Below the pieces are notes generated by a model, which had not been told where the DNA came from, made no database searches, and saw only the letters and a list, made by a program, of their open reading frames with translations. Made by a program: the position numbers and the translations under genes. Positions 46,553-57,535 of a DNA stretch of 64,000 nt are shown here, piece by piece (the stretch's first letter is position 1; the number at the start of each line of letters is the position of its first letter). Origin of the DNA: Prosopocoilus inquinatus (lineage: Eukaryota > Arthropoda > Insecta > Coleoptera > Lucanidae); NCBI GenBank assembly GCA_036172665.1, contig CM069872.1:37310101-37374100 (forward strand), given 5' to 3'.

Positions 46553-47050
46553 GGTTGGTAGAGCTGGTCTGTGTATTAGAAGGTTGCCTTGATGCAGATA
46601 GGATGATTCGGATCCGTAACTCGTTACGTCACGTCACGTGATAAATTCCACTGGGCATATTAATGAGATTTTTACATTATTTGATCAGTAGGTTCATAGA
46701 ATTGATTCCATTTTTGGTGAATTAGATTGAGCTTTAGGCTCAATTCTCACACGAGCAGCGCGTCGCGTCGCGTCATATTTTTACATGTAATTTTTTGACA
46801 TAAAATGCTGCCTAGTGAGAATTGCTTTACTTAAAACCATGGCAACTTTTAGAGGCAGCAAAATGACGCATCGTGACGCGACGCGCCGCGCTGCCGTGTG
46901 AGAATTGCGCTTTAGTGCTGCCGTATTGAGAGAATTGAGCCTTAGGAGACAGATTAACACTCACTCTATTTACTTCACTGTGACGGACAGAAGTCGACGA
47001 CAGACGTCATGAGTTACTTTCGCGGAAGGGTGGTAACGATCAAACTACAC
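46553..47050. repeat. Dispersed repeat, copy 2 (with MITE)
   Basis: Homologous to 7164-7440 on both sides of the MITE at 46737-46941. It is bordered by ribozyme fragments on both sides: minus-strand before, plus-strand after. Confidence 0.75.
46737..46941. mobile_element. PIF/Harbinger-like MITE with TTA duplication
   Basis: Perfect 12-bp ends GGCTCAATTCTC/GAGAATTGAGCC, flanked by TTA at 46734-46736 and 46942-46944. The paralogous repeat at 7164-7440 lacks this segment and gives the empty site. GCGTCGCGTCGCGTCA near the left and its complement near the right extend the inverted repeat; the right side carries a short extra copy of the end sequence. Length is 205 bp, unusually GC-rich. A 3-bp TTA target is typical of PIF/Harbinger. 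Confidence 0.85.
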
Positions 47051-47059
47051 TTCCTTAAC

Positions 47060-47350
47060 CTTGTAATGAAGTTTAAGTAGCGACATCCTGCGATCGCTTT
47101 TGACCTGAGATCGCGAATATCCTCGGACAAGTCGTTTTGGTTTGAACGAACTACGCTTCTGCTGGGAAAGCCCCAAATAGAGCTTAAGTAGCTGTACAGA
47201 TATACAGATACTCGAGGGATCTGCTGCGATCAACAACGATTTGCAATAAAATTTGTTTAAACTTTCATTATGCTTTGACAGCACGCACGGCCGGCTTGTA
47301 TGATATAACCTATTATGTAGCAAACTGGCTTCAGTTTGTCAATCCTAATA
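47060..47350 (+). mobile_element. Retrozyme-like copy, decayed
   Basis: Plus-strand copy starting GCGACATCCTGCGATCGC, then a ribozyme-equivalent region at about 47146-47215. The core reads CTGGGAA and GAA is lost, but CTGCTGGG, AAGCCCC, AGCTGTACAG and ACTCGAGG landmarks remain. It continues through the ACGATTTGCAA tail and the TTTCATTATGCTTTGACAGC segment. The orientation of GCGACATCC relative to the ribozyme is as in the 22-kb copy. Confidence 0.75.
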
Positions 47351-47573
47351 CAATGTCAATGTCATGTGTTTATAAGGAACCTGAATACATTGCCTTAAAG
47401 CAATAAAAACTTAAAAAACTGTCGCCTAGTGCAGTGGCGTCGACTTTAGTTCGTAGGAATGCCGATATTTTTGTCAAAAGCGTCGATCTTTGAATTGATT
47501 CAGATCGTGTATGTTAAATTCTATTCAAGTAAAAATCGAGCAAAAGAGAGTCGGTCTGTTCAAGATCGATTTA

Positions 47574-48002
47574 TACAGGGTGATTTATTAACTCACCGAA
47601 AAGCTCTGCCACATAAAAGCTCATAATTAAAAAAGAAATTCTTTCGAGATATATATGTGTCCGATTTCATTTAATTAAGGAAATAGAATACTTTATAGTT
47701 TTGATTATAATTGTTTTAATGTATCAAAGCGCCAAAATCTCTTAATTATTTACAAAAATTGCTCAAAATTCAAAATCATGTAAATACATAATTATAATAA
47801 ATGATCAAAATATCCACTTCCGTTTCAATGCGTGCTTCACAGCAACGAAATAAAAAGTTTTGCGCTCGAATTTGGTTGGTTGATTTCTAATTTTAGTAGA
47901 AATATTTTATTAAAAAGAAAACGTACAAATCATTTTTTTTCTTAAAATTATTTGACCTTTCATATGGCAAAGCTTGTCGGTGAGCTAATAAATCACCTGG
48001 TA
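47574..48002. mobile_element. MITE, CAGGGTGATTTATTA-type ends
   Basis: The left end TACAGGGTGATTTATTAACT and the complement of the right end (TACCAGGTGATTTATTAGCT) pair over about 41 bp with seven or eight mismatches. TA at each edge. Length 429 bp, AT-rich and non-coding. Confidence 0.8.
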
Positions 48003-49660
48003 TTTCTCAAAAATTAATTTCAACATTTTTACTAAAAAAAAAGTAACTAAAATAAACTATTCTAAAAATTAAAAATATATTAAAGAACTATTTTATTTAA
48101 ACCTATTTTTCAAAGTGTAAAAAGAGAATGTAAATAATCTTTGAAAATTTAAAGCTCATATAATAAAAAGCCAAATATATTTTAAAAAAAGTTGCATGAA
48201 GTCGCCAAGTGCACTTTCTAAACATAAATAAACTCAAAACAAACTATGATTTCTTCTTAAATTAAATATTGATAGTCTTTCACACGATGCGATAGCCTAT
48301 TTCTTTTTTCCGTTTCCCCAACCAAATCCAAAAATTACTTGAACATTATTTTCGATTCGAATCATAAAAAATAAAATCGATTCAAGAAGATCTAGATGAA
48401 AAAAGATCGAGAAAATAATAAATAATTGATATTTTTAAATATTAAATAAATATTAAATAATTTTAAAAAAATTGATTTTTCAATCGGCATCCCCACTATT
48501 TTGTCGTTTACTCGAAATTTTAATAAATAAAGAAATTTATTTTCGCTACAGTGGCACAAAAAATCAGTAATCAACTTTGTAAATCGTTTATTGTCTGTTG
48601 ACACATTACAAATAATACAAAAATTTCCGCTTTTTCGATTGCCTTTAAATCTAATTACAATCCAGTCACAGAGTCTTCGTTTTACGGAATTTTCATTAAC
48701 TATTAAAGTACGGATTAGCACAAAATCTAATCACCAATTAAATATTAATTGCAATATGCACCGACTATTTTAAACTTTTAAGTGCCTACCTTGTTACAAA
48801 ATTGATCTACTTTCAAATTTAACAAAAAACACGATACTTGACCTGCCTTAATAATTTAATTATTAATTAGTAGTTGATAATCAAGCTCCGCCTGGAACTT
48901 TTAAGCTGCATCCAGGGACCTTCAAACAATATTTATTAACAAAGAAAATAATAGGTTATTATTGCTTTTTGCCCAATAGTTGTATAACAAATTTTGTTTG
49001 TTTTCACTATTTGTGGTGGATTAATACGCATTATTAATCAAAGTTGCTCAAAAATTTCGTGAACAAATGGGTAGTGTCGTGTTTGATTCTATTACGTAAC
49101 TGTCAGGTTGGGTGGTTAAACCCAAACCGCGACTCTTTCTCATTATTTTTTGAAATTAAATTGAATTTTAAAAATGTATCAGAACAAGATCTTTTTATCT
49201 TTTTTACCATGCCATTTAATTAAAAAAAAATTTAATTTGCTTCAAATTTGAAAATGTAACCTGTCAGTGACAAAAGTCATAATAACTTGGCTGCTAACTA
49301 CCTGGCCACACAAACATGATCCATTTTTCGTTTCTAAACAGGCTCTTAAACCTGCAATATGAAAATTATTAAATTTTTTCTTTATTTGCAAGTAATTAAT
49401 ACTTAAAGTACGATAAATTCAAATACCAAAATCGTTTTGATTTCAACCCAAAAATTAAGTGAATGAATTTATTCAGGAAGATAATATAAATCAAATTCGT
49501 TAAATTCTTATGTCCTGCTGTCAGGCGGATGTACGGCAGGTTATTTCTAAGCAAATCCTAAAAAATGTCTGTTATTACTAAATACCGGACGTTTGGACCT
49601 TTTTTAAGAACCTATCATGAGAAAGTAAGTACCTAACATCAAAATTAAGTCACCCAAATT
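48003..49660. other. No recognised gene
   Basis: Very AT-rich. The frame at 48392-48721 has no recognised motif. No repeats with partners here. Confidence 0.4.
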
Positions 49661-49663
49661 AGG

Positions 49664-50243
49664 TAGAGTAAAGTCGGCATATATGAAATACCCATTCTTT
49701 GGGCCAGTTATAAGTTCTGAACTAAGATACTAAATACTATATTTTAATTAAAAATACTTCATGTTGTTTTCCAGCGGTTGCCTATAATAAATTTAAGAAA
49801 TACATATTTTTTGGGAAAATTCTATAACAAATTAAAAAAACTGCATTTTCATGACGTAATTTGATATGGAATAGTCAGCTGTGGTGATATGAAATAAGGA
49901 GAAATATGCAACACCTTGAATTAGTAAGGCGAAATATCAACTGTTGTGTAGATTACTACACTATAACAAACTAACCACTTTTATTTTAAAAAATACAATA
50001 CAAATAAATACATTTTTCTGGTACCTCGTGAAAACTTCCAAAACGATAAATTCACAAACTCATGTATTGTAAAGTTATGCAATCTTACCGATTACTGAGA
50101 ACCTCTGCAGTAGTGACCTACAATACCGAATCTCATGTTAATATTAGAGTCGTTTAACAGATAGCGGTTTTTATTTCAAACATATCGGGTATTCAATTGA
50201 ATAATGTTAGCCGGTCTATTCCATATATGCCGACTTTACTCTA
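49664..50243. mobile_element. MITE with TAGAGTAAAGTCGGCATATATG ends in parts
   Basis: The left end (49664 on) begins TAGAGTAAAGTCGGC then ATATATG, and the complement of the right end (to 50243) is the same for 22 bp, with similarity to about 29 bp. TA at both edges suggests a TA-directed (Tc1/mariner or pogo-like) element. Length is 580 bp with no transposase. Confidence 0.85.
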
Positions 50244-53200
50244 CATGTACTTTTCGACTTTTTTATAACCTAAATGCCCGGTCTTTATTATCACTATATT
50301 TTAAATATAATATGATTAAAATTAGGTTTCAGCCACACCCCCTCCATGATCACTAGCTTCCTAATACAAGTAAAATACTCACTCAACTTTTTTTAAAAAT
50401 TACAACACCAAACTAAATTTTATTAGAATTGTCAGCACCTTAACACAATGGTCAGCATCTTAATTTCAATGATTTCGAAAAAATTTCGGTGAATCTGGGA
50501 CGGGTAGTAACCCTAAACTAAAGTGTAATGCAGTCGATCAATTTAGTATAATTCTGTTATTTTTCTAACATTTATTTAATAAGTTTATTTTCTTTCTTCT
50601 TGTCATTTACTAAGTCGAAGAAAAAATAATTACGTAATTTCTTACGTCAGTGAAGTATGATGGGATATTAATAATAAATATAATTGAAGGACCGTTTCAG
50701 ATCTGATTAGTTTCATCAAATAATGTGAGTTCCTCTTCAATAAGAGAAGACTGAAGCTCACGCTGTGACTTTCGATATTAATTTCGATTGGGTGTAAATT
50801 AATTTTGCTTGAAAATTAAAGACGTCCTCGGGTATCGATTTTATCCAGTACGTAATCTAAACTTCGAAACTAATTATTTTCATTCAAATTCTGCGTCAAA
50901 ATGTGTTACAAAGTCCAATTCAAGCTCTAAACTTCACTTCTATTATGCTAATATTCATAGTTGACGGTCTATTATACTGCCCGCAATCGATAAACTCTCC
51001 TGGGAATTGAGACCGCTTGAAATCGCAGCAAAGGCGATCGATAAGATAAATAATCGAATGTGCAAGAATAAATCAGAGCAGTTAGGCTGTGGTCAACTAA
51101 TTTATTAGGGTGTCCAGATTGAACGGAAATCTAACCTGTGTAATTAACCTTTCGCAAAATTTCGCAGATTCGTTTCGCGGCTACATTATTTATGAAAATG
51201 CGAAGGCAATAAGAGGAACACGAGATTTTAATATCCTGCTGCAGTCCTCAGCCACTTCTCCTCCTCTGGTAATATTTCATTCGGAGAAATAATATATATG
51301 CAGCATTCGAAAGCATTATTATTCTTTTCTCCTTTAAAAATCGCACGATTCAAAAATTATTCCTAATTCTGTTTGCCTGATAAAATGAGTTATTAAGTGC
51401 CATGATTCTTGGAAAAAATCATTTCTCTTGAATGATACACGCTATCCTACTTATAGAAACTTTTATTTTAATTTTTAAGAAATTGAAAACTTTATTTCAA
51501 TAAAAATTATGTATTCAGAAACTACTTTCAAAAGAAAACGTGGCTTAACATGTTAAACTCTCCAACTAAAATGCTTCTGCGAAGATTTGAATTGTCACAG
51601 CTTGTAGAAATAAACTTATAAGCTGCGAGAGAGGGACAAGACGAAGATCGAGGAGTTCACGACAGGTTTACCGTCGTAGATTAGGAGTCGAGTCGCAAAA
51701 TATCTCGAAATTCAGGTGCGCCTAGAACAATAGAAGATTAGTTCGTAGGCTGCCATAAGTTTCAAATAACATTTCAAAAGTTTTCCTGCGACGAAACGAA
51801 AAGACGAACGCAATTTCAATATGGAGAGAAGCTAAATTCTCCTCCTCCCCTTTCCTTTACTTTCTATTTCAGAATCGATTCTTTTTTCATGTAAAACAAC
51901 ACTCCACTCAGGAATTTCTGTTTCTTCCGCCGCCGCCGCCGCGCCGGACCCGCCGCCATACATTCTATTCATTAATTTAATTAATTTAATTAGTACATTC
52001 GAATTTCCGATAGTAAATGTTGGGTAAATGTAAGGTTTCAAATTTCTCTGTCTTTGGTCGTTCCATTATTCGCTTAATTTGCGGGAACAAAGCTCATCCT
52101 GTTCGTATTCTGAAGGGGTATTTTGGCATTCAGCGCATGCTCGACTTGCATTTACATATTTCTCGATATGCTCCAATAAATATTTAAACGTATTTACTTT
52201 GTTTCACCATCTGCATCGTCATGTTCGGACTGTATTTCTGTTTGCTCTCTGAATTTGCTGCTTTGATGTGCACGGAGAGCAAACTATGCCGAGCGCATTA
52301 TTTTGCCTTCTGGAAAGCACTATTAAAGTATGTAAGAGAGGAAATATCCGATCAGAAAATTGGGTCGCAGACACATTTAACGAGATTAAAAAAAAACTAT
52401 TATAAGAGGTGACCTACCATATGCTAGAATGAGTAGTATCTTTTTGAATGAAAGCGTTGCCTTACTGCCTGTGATTCAAATCGTGTCGTCCAGGCACATT
52501 TAATCAATCTTGATTGTGTTGGCGGCATTGGGTGTTAATAGCAATTTTTGAATATAATAATGATGGCATTTTGATTTAAGAACATTTGTTAAGACGGTCG
52601 AAGTTTCATTGATCGGAAAAAGACTACCTACTCCTTTCACTTACCTGGAAACTTTAGTCAAATTACGACACGCATGGAGACTAGCAAGAAAAGTTCGTAG
52701 TTACACGCAATATTCCTAGCTCGAGAGGAGATTTGGGTCGCAGGTCGATCTTCGACGATCATTTGTTTAAAGGCGCCAGAGATAATTGCCCAACAGGAAT
52801 CCTTGTTAACGCAAAACGCTTACGAATCAATCGTCTCGCCAACGTGTCTCTTTTTTTTTATTAAGACGCAAAAAGGCAGTGGGTTACTAAAATAATGGCA
52901 ATTTAGGAACGCAAAAATGCAGTGTATATTTAAATCAAAATCAAACGTCCAAAATTTAGATAGCTCTTCCTGTGTCGTTACGTTTTTTGCCCATCGTTGT
53001 TGTTCACAATTTGTTTGGGCGTTGTTCTATCGATTGCGGCTGACCATTGCTAGCGGACGAGGCTGTCGCCGTTTTCTGATCTCATCCCGGCGGCGAAAAG
53101 CATTTTACGGATGAATAATTTTCCACATCCTATCGAAGCGAAAAGGTGGGTGGTAGCGTTGCTATTTGTGCTCGCTTCCTTAGAAGTTTAGGAACTCATG

Positions 53201-53950
53201 ATTACTTATTAATTATTATTTTTTCTTTATTTCGGGGCTTGCGGTGCGAGGCAAGGTAAGTCATGCCGTCCTCCATTTTATGTTCTACTTGCTGTGCCAC
53301 GTCCATTTACTTTCACGGTTACCATTTTTATCTCGTTTTCTCATTTTCTCCTTTTAAGCACCTAGTAAGGATCAAGCACCTGGAAAGGAGCAGAATTGCC
53401 ACAATTGTCTGGCGTCGTTTAGTGGCCCCAAATTAACCTGTTCAGCCACGTTTAATGTATAGAAGTGTTCGCCCTCCTGCCTCCGCTTAAGAATAGGACA
53501 ATTTGAGGAAGGTATTGTCGCCCCGAATTGAGATCATCGCAACCACGAACCATCAGCCTACACGGAGTAATTCCACATAAGAACGTTTAAAATTTTTCTT
53601 TACTTTCATTAGCGGTACGGAGCTCTGCGTCCGCCTTGCCAGGGGCGTTGCATCGAGCTGGGCTGAGGAGGTTCTTGACGACGTATTCTATAGGGAGGGA
53701 CGCGCAAATTGATTGTAGTATGTGACCAGAGGAGTATTAGTTCCTTTTCGTGAGTCATCAAAATTATTAGTATTACATTGACCTGATTTTGTCTATTATT
53801 TTCCTTGTTTCTGCTTTTGCAATTTTAGTTATACTTAGCTGCTTTATTTGTTGACTCAGAGTGTAAATGAAATTTTGTGCTACTTCTATTATTGCGCATC
53901 ACGCACAATGTTTGTTTTGGACTTGATATTTATCTATTTTTCTTGCATGT
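50244..53950. other. No recognised gene; CCG microsatellite at 51927-51958
   Basis: AT-rich overall, with a CCG/CGC run (51927-51958) that makes an alanine-rich minus-strand frame, not a supported gene. A GC-richer patch at 52.6-53.7 kb has no exon I can defend. Confidence 0.4.
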
Positions 53951-54734
53951 GGCTAGAGTCCCGAACGCGGGAACGTTACCAAACAATTAAAATCCCGAAC
54001 GGGCGTGGTTTAAATGAATCTATTCGGGATTTTATATAAAATAGTACGGATCCCGACCATTGGATCGCACTTTTATCTCGATTCCTTACACTTAACAGCT
54101 GATTTTGTTATCTTACTGTTGATATTTCAACTTTACAGTACCATCTCTATATCCTAAACAAATGTACCGTCGATTAAAATGATTCCTCTCGACAATTACG
54201 GCAATTGAGAGAGGAGATTGTTGTCTCATAAGCATATATTATTTTTGCCATCGAATGTTCATGAAGGTGTGGTTTGCATACGTATGAGTATCCCTTTTAT
54301 CAAGCATGATACCTACCGTAAAATGAAATCAGCTTATTGCTAGAAGATCGTTAGTACCGTCTTACACAATACATATTGAGGACAAGATGCTTTATGTACT
54401 TTATTGTTTTGGTATATTTTTTCCTAAACAAGAGTTTGTTTTGTCTTTCAAATTTGTCTATAGTATGTATTTTGTAGGTCTTGATAAACCTCAAGTGCAT
54501 GTAAGAAAACTTTCTCGAAAAAGCAAAATGATAAATAACACAACCACTTTTCCTCATAACAATCGTAATATAAAAGGCAAGCAATTATGGTGTACGAATG
54601 TCATGTTATAGTTTCAGCAAGTCTTACGTTGGGGATCGTTACAATTTTTAGTGAATCCCGAACGTTTTTTAATAAACCACCCCCGTTAGGGATTTTAATT
54701 TTTTGGAAGCGATCCCGCGTTCGGGACTCTAGCC
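53951..54734. mobile_element. Fold-back element, about 90-bp arms
   Basis: The left arm begins GGCTAGAGTCCCGAACGCGG at 53951; the right arm ends with its exact complement at 54734. Inverted similarity continues through AATTAAAATCCC, GGTGGTTTA-like and TTCGGGATT words to about 90-100 bp, with small gaps. ATTCGGGATT and TCCCGAACG recur inside each arm. Total 784 bp; the interior is AT-rich with no motif. No clear target duplication. Confidence 0.85.
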
Positions 54735-56780
54735 ACTTCCTATTTTTTTTTTGTTTGATGTCGGATTTTGTGACCCAACACGGGAATACTCACGTCGAAG
54801 CACTTTTTGCCTTCGATTTGGGCTCTGTAACCTTTAAATTTTGAATTTTCTAATAAAATGATGGCCGACAAACCGCATTAGGGTGTTTAATCTCATACCA
54901 AACTGTGTTTTGGCGATTGCTTTTACAAATGATCTGTTTCTGGGTCGATCTAGAATTTATTTGTTAAATAACGCCACTGTGTGGACACTTATCCTTGGAG
55001 AGGGGTTTAAAAAATATTGCAGTTTATTTCTCTTTTGGATCCCCTTTTCTCCGTGTATATCTTGTCGTTCAATATTATATGATATACCAACGAAGAAGCG
55101 GGTCCTGAGAAGTTATACTTTCCGAGGACAATTAACGGTATACTTTTTCGGCTGTATATATTCGATACTATTGGGTTGCGAAACTACCGCTTGGTGACGC
55201 CCTTTTCCATAACATCTTTAGAGTTTTCCAACGCCGTCTCCACTGAATGGGCATCGTTACGCATCGTTTTTGAGAGGACGATCGACCTGGCTTCGGTGAT
55301 ACGGCAGGTTACGGATTGGCGCACGCCCTTGGTTTCCGGTTTAGATCGAAACGCGCTAAGCGCTCCTCTTACGACAACAACGGGACAAGCATCGCAGGCC
55401 TCGTTTAACCTAACAGTAACTCAGTATTAATAACTAATTAACTTAAATTCACAATCGTTAATTAGCAAATAATTAGGTACGAATAGGACAGGCAGTATAC
55501 TGTCAACTACGGCGTCATGCAATGTTGATATGCTGAGTCCGCTATTAGTACGCTCGAAACAATGATGTTTTGTTTGATGCCCTAATACTTGCTTGGTAAT
55601 TTGAAATTAGATCGGATATGTAAGCTTCGTCATTAACAGTTGGTGAAGGCAGAAGAACACAGTTAGTCGGGACAAAATAGGCGAGGATAAACGCTTGAGA
55701 GGACGATAAAAGCCTGATAGTGACTAAGTGAAAAATCGAGATATTAGCGATGACTGAATTTAGCACATTGCACACTTCCTTGCAGCTTATCTGTGTATAA
55801 CTTCCACAGGCTCCTTAATAATGCATAAAATGCATTGGCGTTACAAGAGTGGTTTCCAAACCTGGCAAAGCTATACTCGAGTTATATCCACACGGACAAA
55901 CAACTCTCCAAACTTAAATTATCAAGACGAAAGGAAACACAACTGCACTCTTTGACCCTTCGTCCAAGCAATACTAGGAGGGTGAAAATGACTGAGCACG
56001 AAAACGAGGAGAACTCGTGCGAAATCAGCCAATCGTAAATTAGGAAAATATTCCCTTAATGAACACGCACGCCTGCAAGTTAGGAACGTGCGGCCCCTAG
56101 AGTAAAAAGTAATATATGGTGTCGGCTTCACGGAATAGAACAGATCACGGGTGAAATTAACAAGCTTGTAAAAGCAACTGCAACAAATTGTCTCAAGACC
56201 TGTTCTATGACGTTTACTTCAAGGGAACCCAACACATAGACTTCAAAACTATGAACGCCCAACCCTGCCATTATAATCACAATACAGAGAGAAAGGATCC
56301 GAACCTCTGGAGTATAGCGTCTACATACAAGGCCGCTTTAAGACAGTGAACATTATACGTACTTGTACAATAAATTTTAGATAAATGAAAGTTACAATAG
56401 AAGCATTCCTTAATATGCAATACTGTTCCTTCACATTTTGCTAAAAATATCGTGTGTAACGTCTTAACTTTAAGAAGAAAGATCCGATGCCAACGTTGAT
56501 AACGAATCATTAACTTAAATCAAAGAGTAGTCCTAAAATAAATGCTTGTGGAATTCTACAATAATTAATCAAGGACCGGACTTTTAATTTCTTGTAAATT
56601 TATCTGCCTTGAAACACTGTTGCCTTCGTGGGGCAGATTAACTTAAAATGAGCTAAAATGACCGGGCCTAAGTCATTTTATGGAAAGATAAGTTTTTAAC
56701 TAGCTTTACAGTTTTAATTATCTTCTTAATTAGTAGAAAACATTAACATATTTTGATTTTATGTAAGTCTATGATTTTAT
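54735..56780. other. No recognised gene
   Basis: Frames up to 104 codons (54883-55197, 55176-55430) have no recognised domain. No repeats with partners. Confidence 0.4.
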
Positions 56781-57057
56781 TTAAGTCACGTCCCAGCTAC
56801 ATAGATATAGTAAGGCCACATCTACAAGAACAAGAACAAGTGTTGTCTTGTCTAGCTTAGCTTTGTTCAATCCCCGATAATTTTTGCCTTTTGATATTAA
56901 CCAGTCCAGGCAGTTTCTATGTAAATGTAGCTTGATTACAATCTGGACAATACAAACATCCATGGCCCTGGTGAGATTCGAACTCACGCCACGCCGACAA
57001 GTGGCACGCTTCACAAAGTGGACTAGGCTAATCGCTGAGCCACTCGCCTGCCCAGGG
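56781..57057 (-). mobile_element. tRNA-derived SINE
   Basis: The minus-strand head has an A-box-like segment TGGCTCAGCGATTAG (57042-57028) and a B box GAGTTCGAATCTC (56985-56973), about 45 bp apart. A body of about 180 bp follows down to 56781 and includes TTGTTCTTGTTCTTGT. The extended spacing between the boxes and the unpaired acceptor argue against a working tRNA. Unrelated in body sequence to the SINE at 29845-30105. Confidence 0.72.
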
Positions 57058-57404
57058 ATAGAGTTAAGTAGCCGTAGGCCATTAAGATTTTAGATAACGA
57101 CTGTTACTAACGCAGCAATAACTAATTCATCTTTCTCGGTAATTGTTAAGACACGAATATGTATAATTATTCTAATAGTTAACTTAGAAAAAAAAAGTTT
57201 GCTGTTGTCAATTAATGTGTCATAAAAATAAAAAGTTTATCATTCTTCTCCGAATAAAAAGAATTATTTTTTTGAAAGAATCTGAGTGATAACCGATCAC
57301 GGGTAGTGATTAGCATTATCAAAAGTGTGTGTTACACAAAAGTAATAGGAACAATTAAATTAATCACTAGCCCAACTGTTACATATCAAATGAGTTCGGG
57401 TTCG

Positions 57405-57535
57405 AGGGTTCGAGTTCGGCAATCAAAAGTTAACTTTAACCTTCAGTTTATTGCCATGGAAACAATTGTCTTCGCACTTGTTACCATGGAAATAAACCGA
57501 AAGTTAGGGTTAACCTGTGATTGAAAAACCGGACG
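57405..57535. mobile_element. Hairpin MITE, related to the one at 12514
   Basis: Inverted arms share AATCA, GTTAAC, TAAC, TTC and GTTTATT blocks and meet at CCATGGAAACAATTG near the centre (57454-57468). The centre CCATGGAAACAATT...TTGTTACCATGG matches the centre of the 12.5-kb element, and the right end AAACCGGAC matches its end. The left end is eroded by GGTTCGAG repeats. Non-coding. Confidence 0.65.

Noticed and set aside
51832..52041. Alanine/glycine run in a minus-strand frame
   Set aside because: Produced by the CCG microsatellite; no supporting domain.
56965..57057. Possible functional tRNA gene
   Set aside because: A and B boxes are present, but arm pairing and acceptor stem are poor and a SINE body follows.
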